DNA of 64,000 nucleotides from Prorocentrum cordatum (lineage: Eukaryota > Sar > Dinophyceae > Prorocentrales > Prorocentraceae), in the NCBI GenBank assembly GCA_963575745.1, contig CAUYUJ010015943.1, forward strand, positions 172,501 to 236,500, in the 5' to 3' direction. This document shows, piece by piece, positions 44,230 through 54,895 of the stretch. Under the pieces are notes generated by a model that ran no database searches, was not told the origin of the DNA, and saw only the letters and a program-made list of their open reading frames with translations. Position 1 is the first letter of the stretch, and every line of letters starts with the position of its first letter. The translations under genes and the position numbers were made by a program.

Positions 44230-44395
44230 GCCCTGCCCTGGGGAAACCACGAGATACCGGACCGTTCCTCCCTGGACCTCCTGGGGTAGGTTCTGGCCAA
44301 AACTTTGAGTCAAATCCAACCCTGGCAACGAAGGCCTCCCACGAGACCCAAGAAAGCAAAAACAAGGCAAGGGTATCGGTATCGGTACCTCGTCC
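44230..44395. repeat. Interspersed repeat family E, copy 2
   Basis: Ordered similarity to 18510-18672, ending in GTATCGGTACCT. Confidence 0.6.
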
Positions 44396-44637
44396 TCCTC
44401 TGATCCTCGAGGCTCTGCAGTGAACCCCATCCGAAGAGATCGAGGGATTATGGCAGGGAGCTCTCGTCGGGGGCGACGATGGGGGCGAATAGCCCAGGGG
44501 AGAGCAATACATGTGTCCAGCCGCGCCGATGGTCCATGCCTTCGGCGAGGCTCCCAAGCGAATACGTGTAACGCCCGCCCATGGGCTATTCACCCCTGTC
44601 GTCGCCTCCGATCTCACGCAGCTGGTTTCCACGGTGC

Positions 44638-44640
44638 CTG

Positions 44641-44671
<31 letters not shown>

Positions 44672-44695
44672 TTGTATATATATATATATAAACAT
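44638..44695. repeat. (TA)n microsatellite
   Basis: TATATATATATATAT with two TGTATAT interruptions; unusual in this GC-rich window. Confidence 0.9.
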
Positions 44696-45499
44696 AAAGA
44701 GGCAGGGCGTCCAGCGGCGGGACCAAGACCAGCTGCATGCAGCAGATTTCGTACCCTTTCCCCGTTCCCTACCCCCACCCCTTTCGCCCGACCCGACAGT
44801 CGCGGGCCATCTCAGAAGTCTAGCATCGTACGCATTGGAGTAACATCTGGGAACTGCTCTAGAGCAGGAGCATACCATTCACGAGTCTACCCTCTCTCGG
44901 ACCTCGTACTGCGCCGAACGCAACAGCCGCGTCGTCTGTAGACGCATGCTCCCCGAATGTGTCTATATACGTGACGACACCCCATGTGTCCATCGACGCT
45001 TGTGGCTAAAACATGAAAACGGTATATGGCACAGGCCCGAGATACTGGTCTTTTGTTGACCAGGTAGACTTTACCCTGCAACGTGTGCACGCCGACTTTG
45101 GAAATCCGAGGAGCGCTAGCGCTGACCGTTGCGGCGTGCGGTGCACGCCTTACTTCCGCCGAGCTTCGGCGGGCTCCCGCCGGGCTGCGCGGGAAGGACG
45201 AGGTGCCCGACTCCTCGACCCCTCGACGGCGAAACCCGCCTTTCAACACGCGCGCGCGCGCCACTCAGCATCGAACGAGCACGCCTGATTTTTCCGGCTG
45301 CACGCAGGAGTGGCCCCGTGAAAGAGCGACCTTTGGGGAGCGCGGAAGGGGGCCGCGGAGACGCCAAGTCCAGGCGTGTAGGCCAATGCTGGGGGACCCC
45401 TGTAAGACCCTGTGCGATTACAACCAGCGCTTGAGAATCCTCGATGAAATCTTGATAATCCTTGGTGGAATAGTCTTTGGTTCGCATGGATGTCGATTG

Positions 45500-45751
45500 T
45501 ACCCGGTAGAGATGGAAGGGAGGGTGGCGAGGAGATCCTATCGCAGTCGTATTGTAATCCTATTGCGCTTGTATTAGAGAGGAGAGGGAGAGAGGAGGAG
45601 GGAGTGTGGACGAGGGAGGGGGGGCGCAGAAGCTTACCAGGAAGATAAGAAACAACAGGCAAAACATGTCAACCCTGTGTTTCCACAAAGAAAAAAGAAA
45701 AGCCACAAAACCTGTGACGGTCGCTCTCTCTCTCTCTCTCTCTTCCTTTTT

Positions 45752-45794
<43 letters not shown>

Positions 45795-46395
45795 TACTGT
45801 TTCCGAGTTTACCATGTGAAAGCACCAGCTGTTTCCTGTGTTTCGTGTTTTTCCTGTTTTCCTGGTAAGCTTCCGCTGCCCCTCCCCCCTCCTCCGCCCC
45901 CCCCCCCGTCTTTCTTTACTCCTCCAATGTAATTGCAATGGGATTGCAATAAGAAACAACATGAGCACCTCACGCCGTCCCCCTCCTCTTCCAATAGGAC
46001 TGCTACAGGAATGCAATCGGGATTCCTATCGGATGCCAACGAAAGGGGGGAGGGTGGTGAGGAGATCCCACCGCTTTCGTATTGCAATCCCATTTCGCTT
46101 GAATTAAAGGAAGAAGGAAAGAGGAGGAGAAGGGAGGGTGGAGGATGGAAGGGGGCGCGGAAGCTTACCAGGAAAGTTTAGAAAATCGGGAAAGCGCCAT
46201 CGCCTCCTCGTCCAATAGGAATGCTACAGGAATGCGATCGGGATTTTTATCTGTAGGTGACGAAGGGGGGAGGGCGGTGATGAAGTCCGATTGCTTTCGT
46301 GTTGCAATCCTAATGCGTTTGCACTAGAAAGGAGGGAGAGAGGAGGAGGGAGGGTGGAGGAGGGAGGTTGGGCGCGGTCGAAGCTTTTCGGGAGG
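45500..46395. repeat. Cluster of 150-200 bp repeats, three direct and one inverted
   Basis: GTATTGCAATCCTATTGCG plus a GGAGGGAGAGAGGAGGAGG tract and GGAAGCTTACCAGGAA occurs near 45545-45645, 46075-46178 and 46290-46385. TTCCTGGTAAGCTTCCGC at 45858-45876 with TGGGATTGCAAT at 45938 is an inverted copy. A (TC)n run lies at 45723-45795. 46375-46475 adds the inner part of TIR family A. Confidence 0.75.
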
Positions 46396-47149
46396 GGCGC
46401 GGCCAGCACAAGTGGCCAAGGATAAACCGAGGAGGCAAGGATGCAAGGGCACCCATGGGAAAATTGCCCATCTGGGAACGCTTCGCGCCGGCGCCATCTG
46501 GGAACGCCTAAGAATATCAAAGAGCAGCTGAAATCAGCATACATGCAGGGATCTGCCAAGGATAGCTGAACACAGCGCAGAGTCTGGTGAGAGCAATCGG
46601 GAAATCGGATCTGAACAGGACGTGCATCGGATCGGGCTGCCCCGGCGCGGAGTCTGAATCTGATCGGCCACGCCAGGATGCACAACGGCGCCATGCAAGC
46701 ATCAAACCGCATCGGATCGTCGGAACATTCGGGTGTTGCTAAAGTGCCCCTGGCCCAAGGCGCCCCTAGCGTTTCGATCGATGTTGGAGCCCCTGGGGCA
46801 CTCTGGGCCTCGTGAGGGGTGCACTGAATTCCGACGGGGCCTCCTTGGAAATCCTGGTGGCACCGTGGGCCAGGGGCACTTCTGGCAACCCCCGAAACAT
46901 CGGAATCGGAGTCGGATCGGGCTGGCCAGAGCCGACATCGAGTCGGATCGACCTGGGCCCTGCACGCGCGCGTGGATGCACACCCGTTCGACGCCAGCGG
47001 CACTCAGGAAGGCAGAGAGCGGCGAGCGCCTGAGTGCCCAGCCACTCCTGGCCCGGGCCGAGACACGAGCACTCCCACAGCACGCCGACCCACAGCACCC
47101 CGACCCCTGCGCCAAGAAGAGCATGCTTCCGCCCCTGACCCCCTCGAGT

Positions 47150-47320
47150 CGTGAACAAAATCGCGACGGGCGGTTTCTCGCTATTTTCGGCCTCTGGGAA
47201 CCCTCACAGGGCCGCGGGGTCATCAAAAAACGACTCGGGATGCAAGACCGGTCCCGGGGAATGGGTCGAGACGTCTGGGGGTCGACACTGCGAAACAATG
47301 ATTACGTCGGGGGTCTCCGA
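47150..47320 (+). repeat. Interspersed repeat family F, copy 2
   Basis: CCTCGAGTCGTGA, GACTCGGGATG, CCCGGGGAATGGGTCGAGAC and ATGATTACGTCGGGGG match 23340-23500. Confidence 0.75.
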
Positions 47321-47529
47321 CGGACCCGTCGCCGTTCTATGTCCGCCGGTCTTCTGCCGGTTGCCCGCCGAAGGCAAGGTGCACCGTCACAGCTGAAGTA
47401 TGGCCGCAAGGATCTGGGCCAAGAGCATGGGCCCCTCCGCCGAAGGCCAAGGGCACGCGAAGATACCCAAAACGAAGAGCGCTCCAGGTATAGGGCCCTG
47501 ACGCGAAGGGTGTCAGGCTATACCCCTCC

Positions 47530-47735
47530 CAAGTGGAGGCCTCCCAGATGGGGACCAGGCAGATGAGGTGGGGAGACCTCGCCGCATCGTCGATGCATCG
47601 GCGAGGCATCGGCGACGTCGGCGATGCCGCGGCGACGTCCGCGCGGAAAGATCGGGCCCCACATCGTGCCGCATCGCCGATGCAGTCACTGCCGCTGCGG
47701 AGCGATCCTCCGACCCCACCTACGCGGACCCCTAT
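47530..47735. repeat. Palindromic CATCG repeat family, copy 3
   Basis: GAGGCCTCCCAGATGGGG start, then GCATCGTCGATGCATCGGCG and CGACGTCGGCGATGC palindromes. Confidence 0.7.
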
Positions 47736-48024
47736 CTTCTGGGTGGCCTCGTAGGCAAAGCCAGGGCTGCTCGCCACCGCCGTGCCAGCCGTAGGCGCCG
47801 CCCTCTCCGCGGAGCGCCCCGTCGAAGCCCCGCGCCCGCCGAGCCCGACGCCCGCCGCCCGCCGCGCGCAGCGCTGGCTGCCCCCGCGCAAGGCCCTTCC
47901 CGAGAGGCCTCGCGCCCACGACCCCGGCACGGTGGCGGGACGGGCCGAGGGCCGCCGCAGACCTTCACCGCCGTGGGCGGCGGGCGAGGGGGGAGCGGTG
48001 GGGCGAGGCGAGGAGGCGGGGGCC

Positions 48025-48150
48025 TTCTCGGAAGGCGGCGGGGCACCTCAGAAGCCTTCGCGCCTTCTGAGAGGTCCTCGGCGCCTTCGGGGAGGGTTCA
48101 AGAAGAGCCGTCCGAGAAGGCCTTTTCCTTCTCGCTTCCCCCCTGGGCTC
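48025..48150. repeat. Family P: TTCTNAGAA hairpin repeat, copy 3
   Basis: GCCTTCTCGGAAGGC, GCCTTCTGAGAGG and GTCCGAGAAGGCC, ending in a CTTCTCGCTTCCCCCCTGG tail as in the other copies. Confidence 0.65.
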
Positions 48151-48424
48151 GCCGCCGACGTCCGCCGGGCCGCCCGAACAGCCTCAGCCGAAGCCGCCGT
48201 TGGGCCTGCCAATTTCCAAAGCGGGGGGGGGACGTTCAGGCACGTCGAGAAGATGCGGTGGAACCCGTACGTCCCCCGGGCCGACACTCTGGGGTCTGGG
48301 ATCTTCGGGTTGGGGTTGGGGCGTTTTGGTCAGCAGTGACACTTGAGTACGGTCGGCAGCTTTTGCACAGCAGCGCTCGGGGATCTGCTGACCGCGGTCC
48401 GTCCAGACCCAGGTCAGCCAGTCT

Positions 48425-48465
48425 GCGCAGGATCCTGCAAAATCCTGCAAGATCCTGCAGGATCC
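48425..48465. repeat. GATCCTGCA tandem repeat
   Basis: Four to five ATCCTGCA units in a row. Confidence 0.8.
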
Positions 48466-48915
48466 CTCACCCTGACCCGGGCGAATGCAACCCTGGCTCT
48501 GCTTCGATGTTCCTACCTACTTCAGCGTGGATCACAAGGCAGAATTTCGAACACCAAAAATAACGAAACTCTAGGGTTTTCACGTGCCGGGCCCTGGGAG
48601 ACACTCGTTCGACACAGTTTCGACACTTCGTCGACACTTTCCCGGCTGCTCGAAATTATTGCTTGGATGCTGTCCTGACGCACGATGGGAGCAACATGAG
48701 GCTCTGCAGGATCCTGCCAGATCCGACGCTCGGACCGACCCCCGTGGCCACCGACCCCCGCCCCTTTGGGCCCCGACGAGCGCGTCGCCGCGGCGGCCCC
48801 CGCGGCACGTTTTTTGCCCTTCGGGCGGGGCGGCGCGTCGCTTCCCGCTCCTCCGTGGCCGGAGGCTCGGAACGGCTCGGGGCGTGGAAGCCTGGTGGCC
48901 AAGACGTGGACAGCC

Positions 48916-49085
48916 CTCCTCCTCCCCCTCCTCCTCCTCCTCCTTCTCCTCCTCCTGCTCCTTCTTTTTTTCCTCCTCCTCCTCCTCCTCCTCCTCCTCC
49001 TCCTCCTCCTCCTCCTCGTCCTCGTCCTCCTCCTCCTCCTCCTCCTCCTCCTCCTCCTCCTCCTCCTCCTCCGTCCCCTCCTCCT
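48916..49085. repeat. (TCC)n microsatellite at retrotransposon 3' end
   Basis: 170 nt of CTCCTCC. On the element strand this is (AGG)n, either its own tail or the pre-existing target array. Confidence 0.9.
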
Positions 49086-49149
49086 CCTGGACTCGACATT
49101 GCGGAAAGGTTCGATCCTAACCGCCTACAGAACGAAAACCGCACTACTC

Positions 49150-52100
49150 CTGCTCCTCAGCAGCAGAGGCGGGAGCAGCCACAGCGGTGGCGGCGAGCGC
49201 GGCGGCACGGGCTGCCGCGCGGGGCCTGGCGTCGGGGAGGCGCTCTGGTGGAGGACGATCCTCCACTGGGCCTGCCGACGCGGGCCTGAGGACAGGACCG
49301 CCGCCCCCCGCGCGGACAAGCCGCGCGGTCTGCCACGGCTCGCACAAAGGGTGCCACACATGGTTGATCTGATACCTCCCACGAGCCAAACCCCTCAGCA
49401 CCCGCCCTCCCCACGACGAGGCCAGAGCTGGCCCAGGGCAGGCGGCGGACAAGGCAGGCACAGTACCTGGCCCACTCGCACCACACACAATGCACATGCA
49501 ACGCACCACTGACCAGTGGTGGACAACTTGAAAGGATGGACAACGTGCTGCCTTCCTCCTGCGATCGCCACACGAGCATGCCCCGCGTCGGCAGAGAGCA
49601 AGCACTGGGGGGTGACGAGCGGAGGGGGAGGCAAAACGACCAGCGACGGGGCGCGGGGTTTCGCCTCGCGTCGCTGGGCAACGTGAGAGGAATCAATCGC
49701 CCCCATAGTGGGCCCAATCTTGGCGACCCATGTGGCATGCTCTGTGAGGACCTTCGCACTGGCGTCAACCTTGGCCCGAGCCGAGCTAGCTAGACGCGCA
49801 TAGTCCGAGGCCTGCTTAGCATATTCATATGCAAGGTCATTGCCCGCCTTATCAAAGGCAGAGGCACGACCGCCCCCGACGGCAGCATGTGTGGCACGTC
49901 CAGAGACTTTGACCAGAGAGAACCCCCCCCCCCCCCCCCCCCCCCAGTCCGCAATCTTTTGCCACACCATGCGCCAGAGCTCTGCCCAGGCACTTTTCGA
50001 GCAGCACGTCTTTACAGGACCGCGCTCGAGCACGCCATCCACAAGAAAACCTGAATCGCTGTAGAAGGCGGTGCCAGGCAGCGAGAAGCACAGTCCCTGC
50101 AACAGCGCCCATAACTCTAGGGCGTCGATGTCTGCTGCAGGGTGCTGAAACGAGCAAACAAAAATGACCGCGGCACGATAGGAGTCCTGGGAAACCTGAA
50201 CGCAGGACCAGCCGAGGCCCTGCTGGGCCAGCGGGAGGAACCGTCGCGCAAACTGCCGCCCAGGAACACGTGGCCCTGCAAGAAACCACCCCCGAGAAGC
50301 CAAAGCCCTGGAGGCCGAGGTGCAGGGTCCAGAACGGGCATCGGCATCAGAAGCCGCTCAGAAAGCAGGCGCGGTAGCCCGTCAGCACAAGCGCGAGCAA
50401 GCCGACCTGCAAAAGATGGTGGCGAAGCCCCGCACGCTTCCCCATGCTACTGGCACGACAGATGCCTATGCGATAGCGCGCCTGGGGCCTCATTGCACGC
50501 CTGACAGAAAAAAATGCGAAGAAAGATTGGCGTCATGCTGGCGCTGCTGAGGCCACTGACCGCCTGAAACTGCACTGCGAAGATACGCTGCTCCTTGAGG
50601 GCTGACCTTTTTGCTGCGGGCAACCTTCAGGAGAGGAAAGAGGAGGGCACCACTCTGAAACTCGGGGCACTCCAAGTGGTCAGCCACCCTTTTCCAAATC
50701 CAAACCTCCACCAACCGATCCAGAACCCACCCCAGAGTCCGAGGTGAGAGGTCGAGAGGAGAGGAGACCCCGATCGATGGGTGGTGCCACTGGAGGCCCT
50801 GCATGCTGATCCCTAGCCTCAAAGCCGAGACCACACATGCACTGAAGGGACCTCGGATGCTCTGCCAAGGGGAGGTGCGCTGCGAAAGCCTGCCCCAAGC
50901 TTCCTCGACACCTCCAATGAACATGGAGAGGGGCATCCAAGATTCCCAGACGGCGGCGGCCAGGGCCACCAGCGGGCCCTTGCACAGCTCGAAGGCAGGG
51001 TCGACCTTGTCAACATCCGAGAGCTGCAGCATGAGGGAAACGGATCGACCGTCGACTCGCGCAGCCTCTACCTGCGCCTGCTGGTGCCGAGCCTCACGCA
51101 ACTCTGTGTTGTTCGTGCCTAGAACCTGATGCCCATAGGACACTGAAGACAAAACGGCAGACTGGACCATATGGTGCAGTTGCTTACGCTCGAGCAGCTT
51201 ACCGAACGTGAGCAGCTTGCCATGCCTAGCACGCGCAGGTGGCATCCTCTCGTGCCTTACACGTCGTGCCGCGACTCTACCGCCAGTATAGTCTATGCCG
51301 AGATTGCGCTCGGCATCGACTCCCTGGACCGTGCAGCGCTTCAAGCGGCCCTGCAGCTTGCGACGAAGCTCGACAGACGACGCGACAAGCTTGCTCTTGG
51401 ACCGCTTGATGCGCAGATCTACTCGCCCTAGCTCCGCGTGGGCAAGCTCGGCGGCACCTGACAGATTCTTAAGCACGCGCCCCTCCCGACCACGAACGCG
51501 CAACCCAAAGCCGCCCACAACGAAACCTGTTTCTACGGCCGGGGGGGCACGACTATCTGCATCAAGCGGCTGGAGCAGAACCAGCTGCAGCATTAGTGTG
51601 GCAAAGTGACACCCATGGAATGACGACCTGCAGCGCGTGGATAAACTCGGGCGCTCTGCCGTCGAGGTCTAGGATCCGCGGGGCACGGTGCAACTGAATG
51701 AGCAGCATCAGCTGTCGCAGAGCAAAGTTGGTGGCGATCGCAGCTGCCAGGAGCCTGGCGTGCGATATCTGCTCGAAAGCTTTCTCCAGACCGAGGAGAA
51801 TCAAACCACTGGCGAAACCGCGGCCCTGAGCTCACTCAGTCTTGGCAGACTGGATCCAGACAAGCTCATCCGAGCCTCGTCCAGCCGTGGCCCACCAGAA
51901 ATCGCGAAAGTTCTCGGTCTGCCAAGCGCGCGCCAGAGGCCTGCGAAGACGGCTTTGCACCCGAGCAATGCAGTGCAACAGGCCGATTGGTGGCCCAAGT
52001 CCTCCTGTGCGTTTGAGGAGGAAGACAATCTTGCGACACATATCAGGCCAGGAAACGTCGGCCTCGATGGCCAGGACAAGCTGGATCAAAACTTGAATCG

Positions 52101-53669
52101 CCTCGTCAGGGAGATGATCGAACTGCCGATGCGAAACACCATCAAAACCACAACCCGAGCGAGCAGGAAACGAGCGAAGTACCTTTCTCATCTCCCTGAC
52201 GGAAGGCTCGGGAAACAGGGGGTCGAGGTCCAATGGCCACTCGAGTGGCTCGCGAGGCTGGTCGACCCTCCACCAGCGGCGCCACTCGGCCGCAAGGATA
52301 TCCATCTCCTGCTGAGGAGACGCTGGCACGGGAAGAGACGAGCCACCCTCATTAAAGCGCTCCGTGGAGTGCCACGGGGTGCGAGGTCTGGCGACAGCAA
52401 AGAGGGCGGCGGCTCCGTCAACCGAGTGGTCCCGAACCCACTGGCGCCAGCCAGCGCTCTTGGCATTCGCCACCATCTTGTGCTCTCGCACAGCTCTAGC
52501 TCGGGCTACGACCAATCTCTGGCACTGCCTAACGCACTGAGCCACGCATGCGCATCACACAGCGCTGAGGCGAAGCGAGTCTGAGCCTCATGTAGCAGCC
52601 TGCTACAAGTGTTGAGCGCCCGCTGGCGCATCTGCGGTGAGTGCCAAAAACTGAGACAATGGCAGGCGTACGCGACGCGCCTCCACCAGACGGCGAGGGC
52701 GCTCAGGCGAGGAAAAGGTAGCCGATGCGGAGCACGTGACCGAACTTGATCGAGCTTCAGGCCGCGCCCACGTCCAGTATGAGCCTCTGCTCTCTCGGGG
52801 TCTATATGGTAGATGTCGAGGAACTGCCGCTCGACCAGCTCGACAAACGCGGCCCACATGTCGTGCACCGAAGCATCGGGACGGGGCACTGCTTCCTGAA
52901 ACTGCTGCCATCGCTGCTGCCAATCATGCGCGTCGCATTCAAGATGTCGAACTTGAGGAAAACGACGGGGCGCAGACACTCGGTAGACGAGCCCCTCGTC
53001 CATCGTGGCCTGTAGCTGCAGCGGCACGGGCTTGTGCGGCTCGGTGGCAATCGACGGGAGGACCCGTATGGAGTGCCCATGCTGCAGCGAGTGGTGGACC
53101 ACGAAGTAGTCAAGACACTTGCCGCCACCTGGATGTGAACAAGTGGGCAATGACGGAGCCAGGATCACCGCGTCCAGCCCGTCGACCCACTGCGATCCGC
53201 GCAGAACCTCTGGTGTGATATTCCAATCACCAGATCTGACGAATGGCATGTCAAATCCTTTGACAAGGTTGCGCGCACAGTTCGCTGCGGCCAGTCCGAT
53301 GCTATGATGCAGGTACACGCCGACCCACAGAAAGCCGCCAGCGCATAGGCCGCCGCAGTGAAGGGCGACGACACGCCCTGGGGCAAGGTCCGCAGGTACA
53401 ACCTCCAGCTCACTGAGGCCGTGTGCCGCCGTCATCATGGCGACCCCGCCGGTGGTGCCCCTGTTCGACTTGGGCACCGCTGAGCCAACCCTAGCATGCC
53501 AACCTGCGCGCCGGAGATGATGCTCAAGCGCAGTACATTCTAACTGATGATGCTCCTGCACGCACACCGCACTGGCCTGACGAACTTCCGAATCTGCAAG
53601 GAGCTCATCGAGGCCTGCCAGGCCAGTGACGTTCGCCGTGACGAAAGTGAAGCTAGGAACCAGACCCAT
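49150..53669 (-). pseudogene. Retrotransposon ORF2 (EN-RT-RNase H), frameshifted
   Basis: ATG at 53669 opens the endonuclease: TANVTG, VQEHH, RSGDWN, LDYFVV and PHKPV are present, so the EN catalytic set looks intact (about 53665-53020). RT runs from about 52540 to 50600. Motif A reads LLGLEKAFEQ where LLDLEKAFE is expected. Motif B reads VIPGCHFAT after removing one base near 51615. Motif C reads FVVGGFGLRV where VVDDFG is expected. A finger with CQAC...HRHLSC lies near 50510-50460. RNase H shows ALELWAL, FYSDSG and AGNDLAYEYA (about 50270-49750), but the expected first DGS reads GGS. A C-terminal cysteine cluster, CVACALC, is near 49515. Several shifts and stops make it non-functional as written. 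Confidence 0.85.
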
Positions 53670-54651
53670 TGCCTCCGTCAGCAGCTGCGGCGCCAGGAGA
53701 CTTGGAGCGGGCCTTCTTGGCGATCCGCTCCTTGGCCTCGTTGAAGATGTTGGTAGCCAGCTCATGCTTGATGCCGCGCTTGCTCTCCAGCTCGGTGATG
53801 AAGGAGTTGTCGCCGAGCAGGGAGTCGACCTCCATGTCCAGCGGTACTTGCACGTCAACGCCTCCAGCGCCTGTGGTTCCTCCCCCCGCGTCGGCGGCGC
53901 CGACGGCACCACTGGCTGCGGCACCACGCCCAGATGGCAGCTGAGCGGCGGCAGCAGCGGGTGCAGCAGGAGGAGGAGGACCATAGCCCAGCTCCGTGGC
54001 CATGGTCTCCAGTTGCTGAATGAGCTTGTCGTACTTCTCGTTGTCTGGACCCTCTTCGGCGGGAGGGCCTGCGCCACGGATGCCCTGAGCCCACGCATGG
54101 AAGGCGGACTCGCCCTCAGACGGCTGAGCGGGCACGAGGCTGCTGAAGGCCTTGGCGGCCCTGGCAGCCGCTGCGTCGGCTGCAGCCTGGGCGGACACCA
54201 GCTCCTCCTTGGCCTGGGCAGCAGCCTGCATTGCTTGGACGAGGGCGTTCTGCATGCGCTCGAACTTGGACTTGGCCTTCTCGAGCTTCTGCTGGTAGAC
54301 GTCGTGTTGAATGCGCGCCTGCTCAGCACATTCGCGAGGCTCGCCTTGCAGCATGGCGCTCGCTGCGCGCACACGCCCCACCACCCTCGGATGCCAGCCG
54401 TCGGAGATGGCGTCGAAGTCGCGCAGCGCCATGGCGGCGTAAACCTCGATCTGGTCATCGGTGGGGTTGGCGGGGCCGTTGTAGCGCTGCTCGCTGATCT
54501 TGAGCGGGCGCTGCCAGCTCCCTCTGGGCGGTGGGGGCTCGGCAACGAGCGGCTTCTTCGGAGCTTGGCCGCACATGCGACACGCCGTGCGCCACGCATA
54601 GTTGAACTGATACCCACACTGCTTGGTGCGCGGACAAGACCAAGTGTTCAT
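53653..54651 (-). CDS. Retrotransposon ORF1 protein with zinc-finger-like N-terminus
   Basis: 332 residues from the first usable ATG after the spliced leader (54651) to TAG at 53655-53653. It begins MNTWSCPRTKQCGYQFNYAW and continues with RTACRMCG, a Cys-pair motif resembling RanBP2-type fingers. A long Ala/Gln/Glu-rich coiled-coil-like middle (about 110-190) follows, then an Ala/Pro/Gly-rich linker and a basic C-terminus with AKKARSKSPG. Such proteins usually bind the element RNA (family knowledge). The frame is open throughout, unlike ORF2. It overlaps the ORF2 start by 17 nt. Confidence 0.75.
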   Translation of the reverse strand: MNTWSCPRTKQCGYQFNYAWRTACRMCGQAPKKPLVAEPPPPRGSWQRPLKISEQRYNGPANPTDDQIEVYAAMALRDFDAISDGWHPRVVGRVRAASAMLQGEPRECAEQARIQHDVYQQKLEKAKSKFERMQNALVQAMQAAAQAKEELVSAQAAADAAAARAAKAFSSLVPAQPSEGESAFHAWAQGIRGAGPPAEEGPDNEKYDKLIQQLETMATELGYGPPPPAAPAAAAAQLPSGRGAAASGAVGAADAGGGTTGAGGVDVQVPLDMEVDSLLGDNSFITELESKRGIKHELATNIFNEAKERIAKKARSKSPGAAAADGGNGSGS

Positions 54652-54778
54652 CTGGCCCACGAGCCAAGCTAAGCCGAGCGAAAACGATGTGGCAGTGCAG
54701 CGAGAAACTCGGTACAGTGCCAGACTCTGGTGCGCGAGCGGGGGCCGCAACAATCCCCCACGCCAAAAGCCAAGGTCC

Positions 54779-54795
54779 CTGAGCCGATGCTACGG
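54779..54795 (-). other. Relict second spliced leader
   Basis: Immediately downstream of the complete DinoSL, the minus strand reads CCGTAGCATCGGCTCAG, a decayed DinoSL with matching start and end but an altered middle. Tandem complete plus relict leaders are expected when a retroposed, SL-bearing copy is transcribed and trans-spliced again. Confidence 0.65.
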
Positions 54796-54797
54796 AC

Positions 54798-54818
54798 CTT
54801 GAGCCAAAATGGCTACGG
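54798..54818 (-). other. Dinoflagellate spliced leader (DinoSL) at retrotransposon 5' end
   Basis: Read on the minus strand, the 21 bases start CCGTAGCCATTTTGG and end CTCAAG, an exact match to the conserved DinoSL core. It sits directly upstream of the element leader and 147 nt before the ORF1 ATG. DinoSL is added to mRNA 5' ends by trans-splicing, so its presence in genomic DNA marks a reverse-transcribed mature mRNA. The base before the core is C rather than the usual A, G or T. Confidence 0.9.
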
Positions 54819-54831
54819 GCCCCCCTTCCCT

Positions 54832-54895
54832 CCTTCCTCCTCCTCCTCCTCCTCCTCCTCCTCCTCCTCCTCCTCCCCCTTCTCCTCCTCCTCGC
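54832..54895. repeat. (TCC)n microsatellite at retrotransposon 5' end
   Basis: TTCCTCCTCCTCC run 13 nt beyond the spliced leader, same strand and motif as 48916-49085. Confidence 0.9.

Larger units (their letters stand above)
49090..54818 (-). mobile_element. Non-LTR retrotransposon (ORF1, endonuclease, RT, zinc finger, RNase H), decayed
   Basis: A near full-length LINE-like element. In its own orientation: DinoSL at 54818-54798, a short leader, ORF1 with a zinc-finger-like motif, an apurinic-type endonuclease, reverse transcriptase, a CCHC-type finger, an RNase H domain, then a 3' end running into (AGG)n. The plus strand shows TCC microsatellite on both sides (48916-49085 and 54832-54895), so the element probably entered such an array. 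It is not intact: a shift near 52530, an in-frame TGA at 51834-51832, an extra base near 51615, a shift in a T-run near 50515, a TAG after the zinc finger, a 24-base G tract inside RNase H and an apparent shift near the start of RNase H. Confidence 0.88.

Noticed and set aside
49395-51593. Large internal deletion in RT between motifs B and C
   Set aside because: Removing a single extra base near 51615 gives a continuous VIPGCHFAT ... FVVGGFGLRV reading, so a base insertion explains the break.
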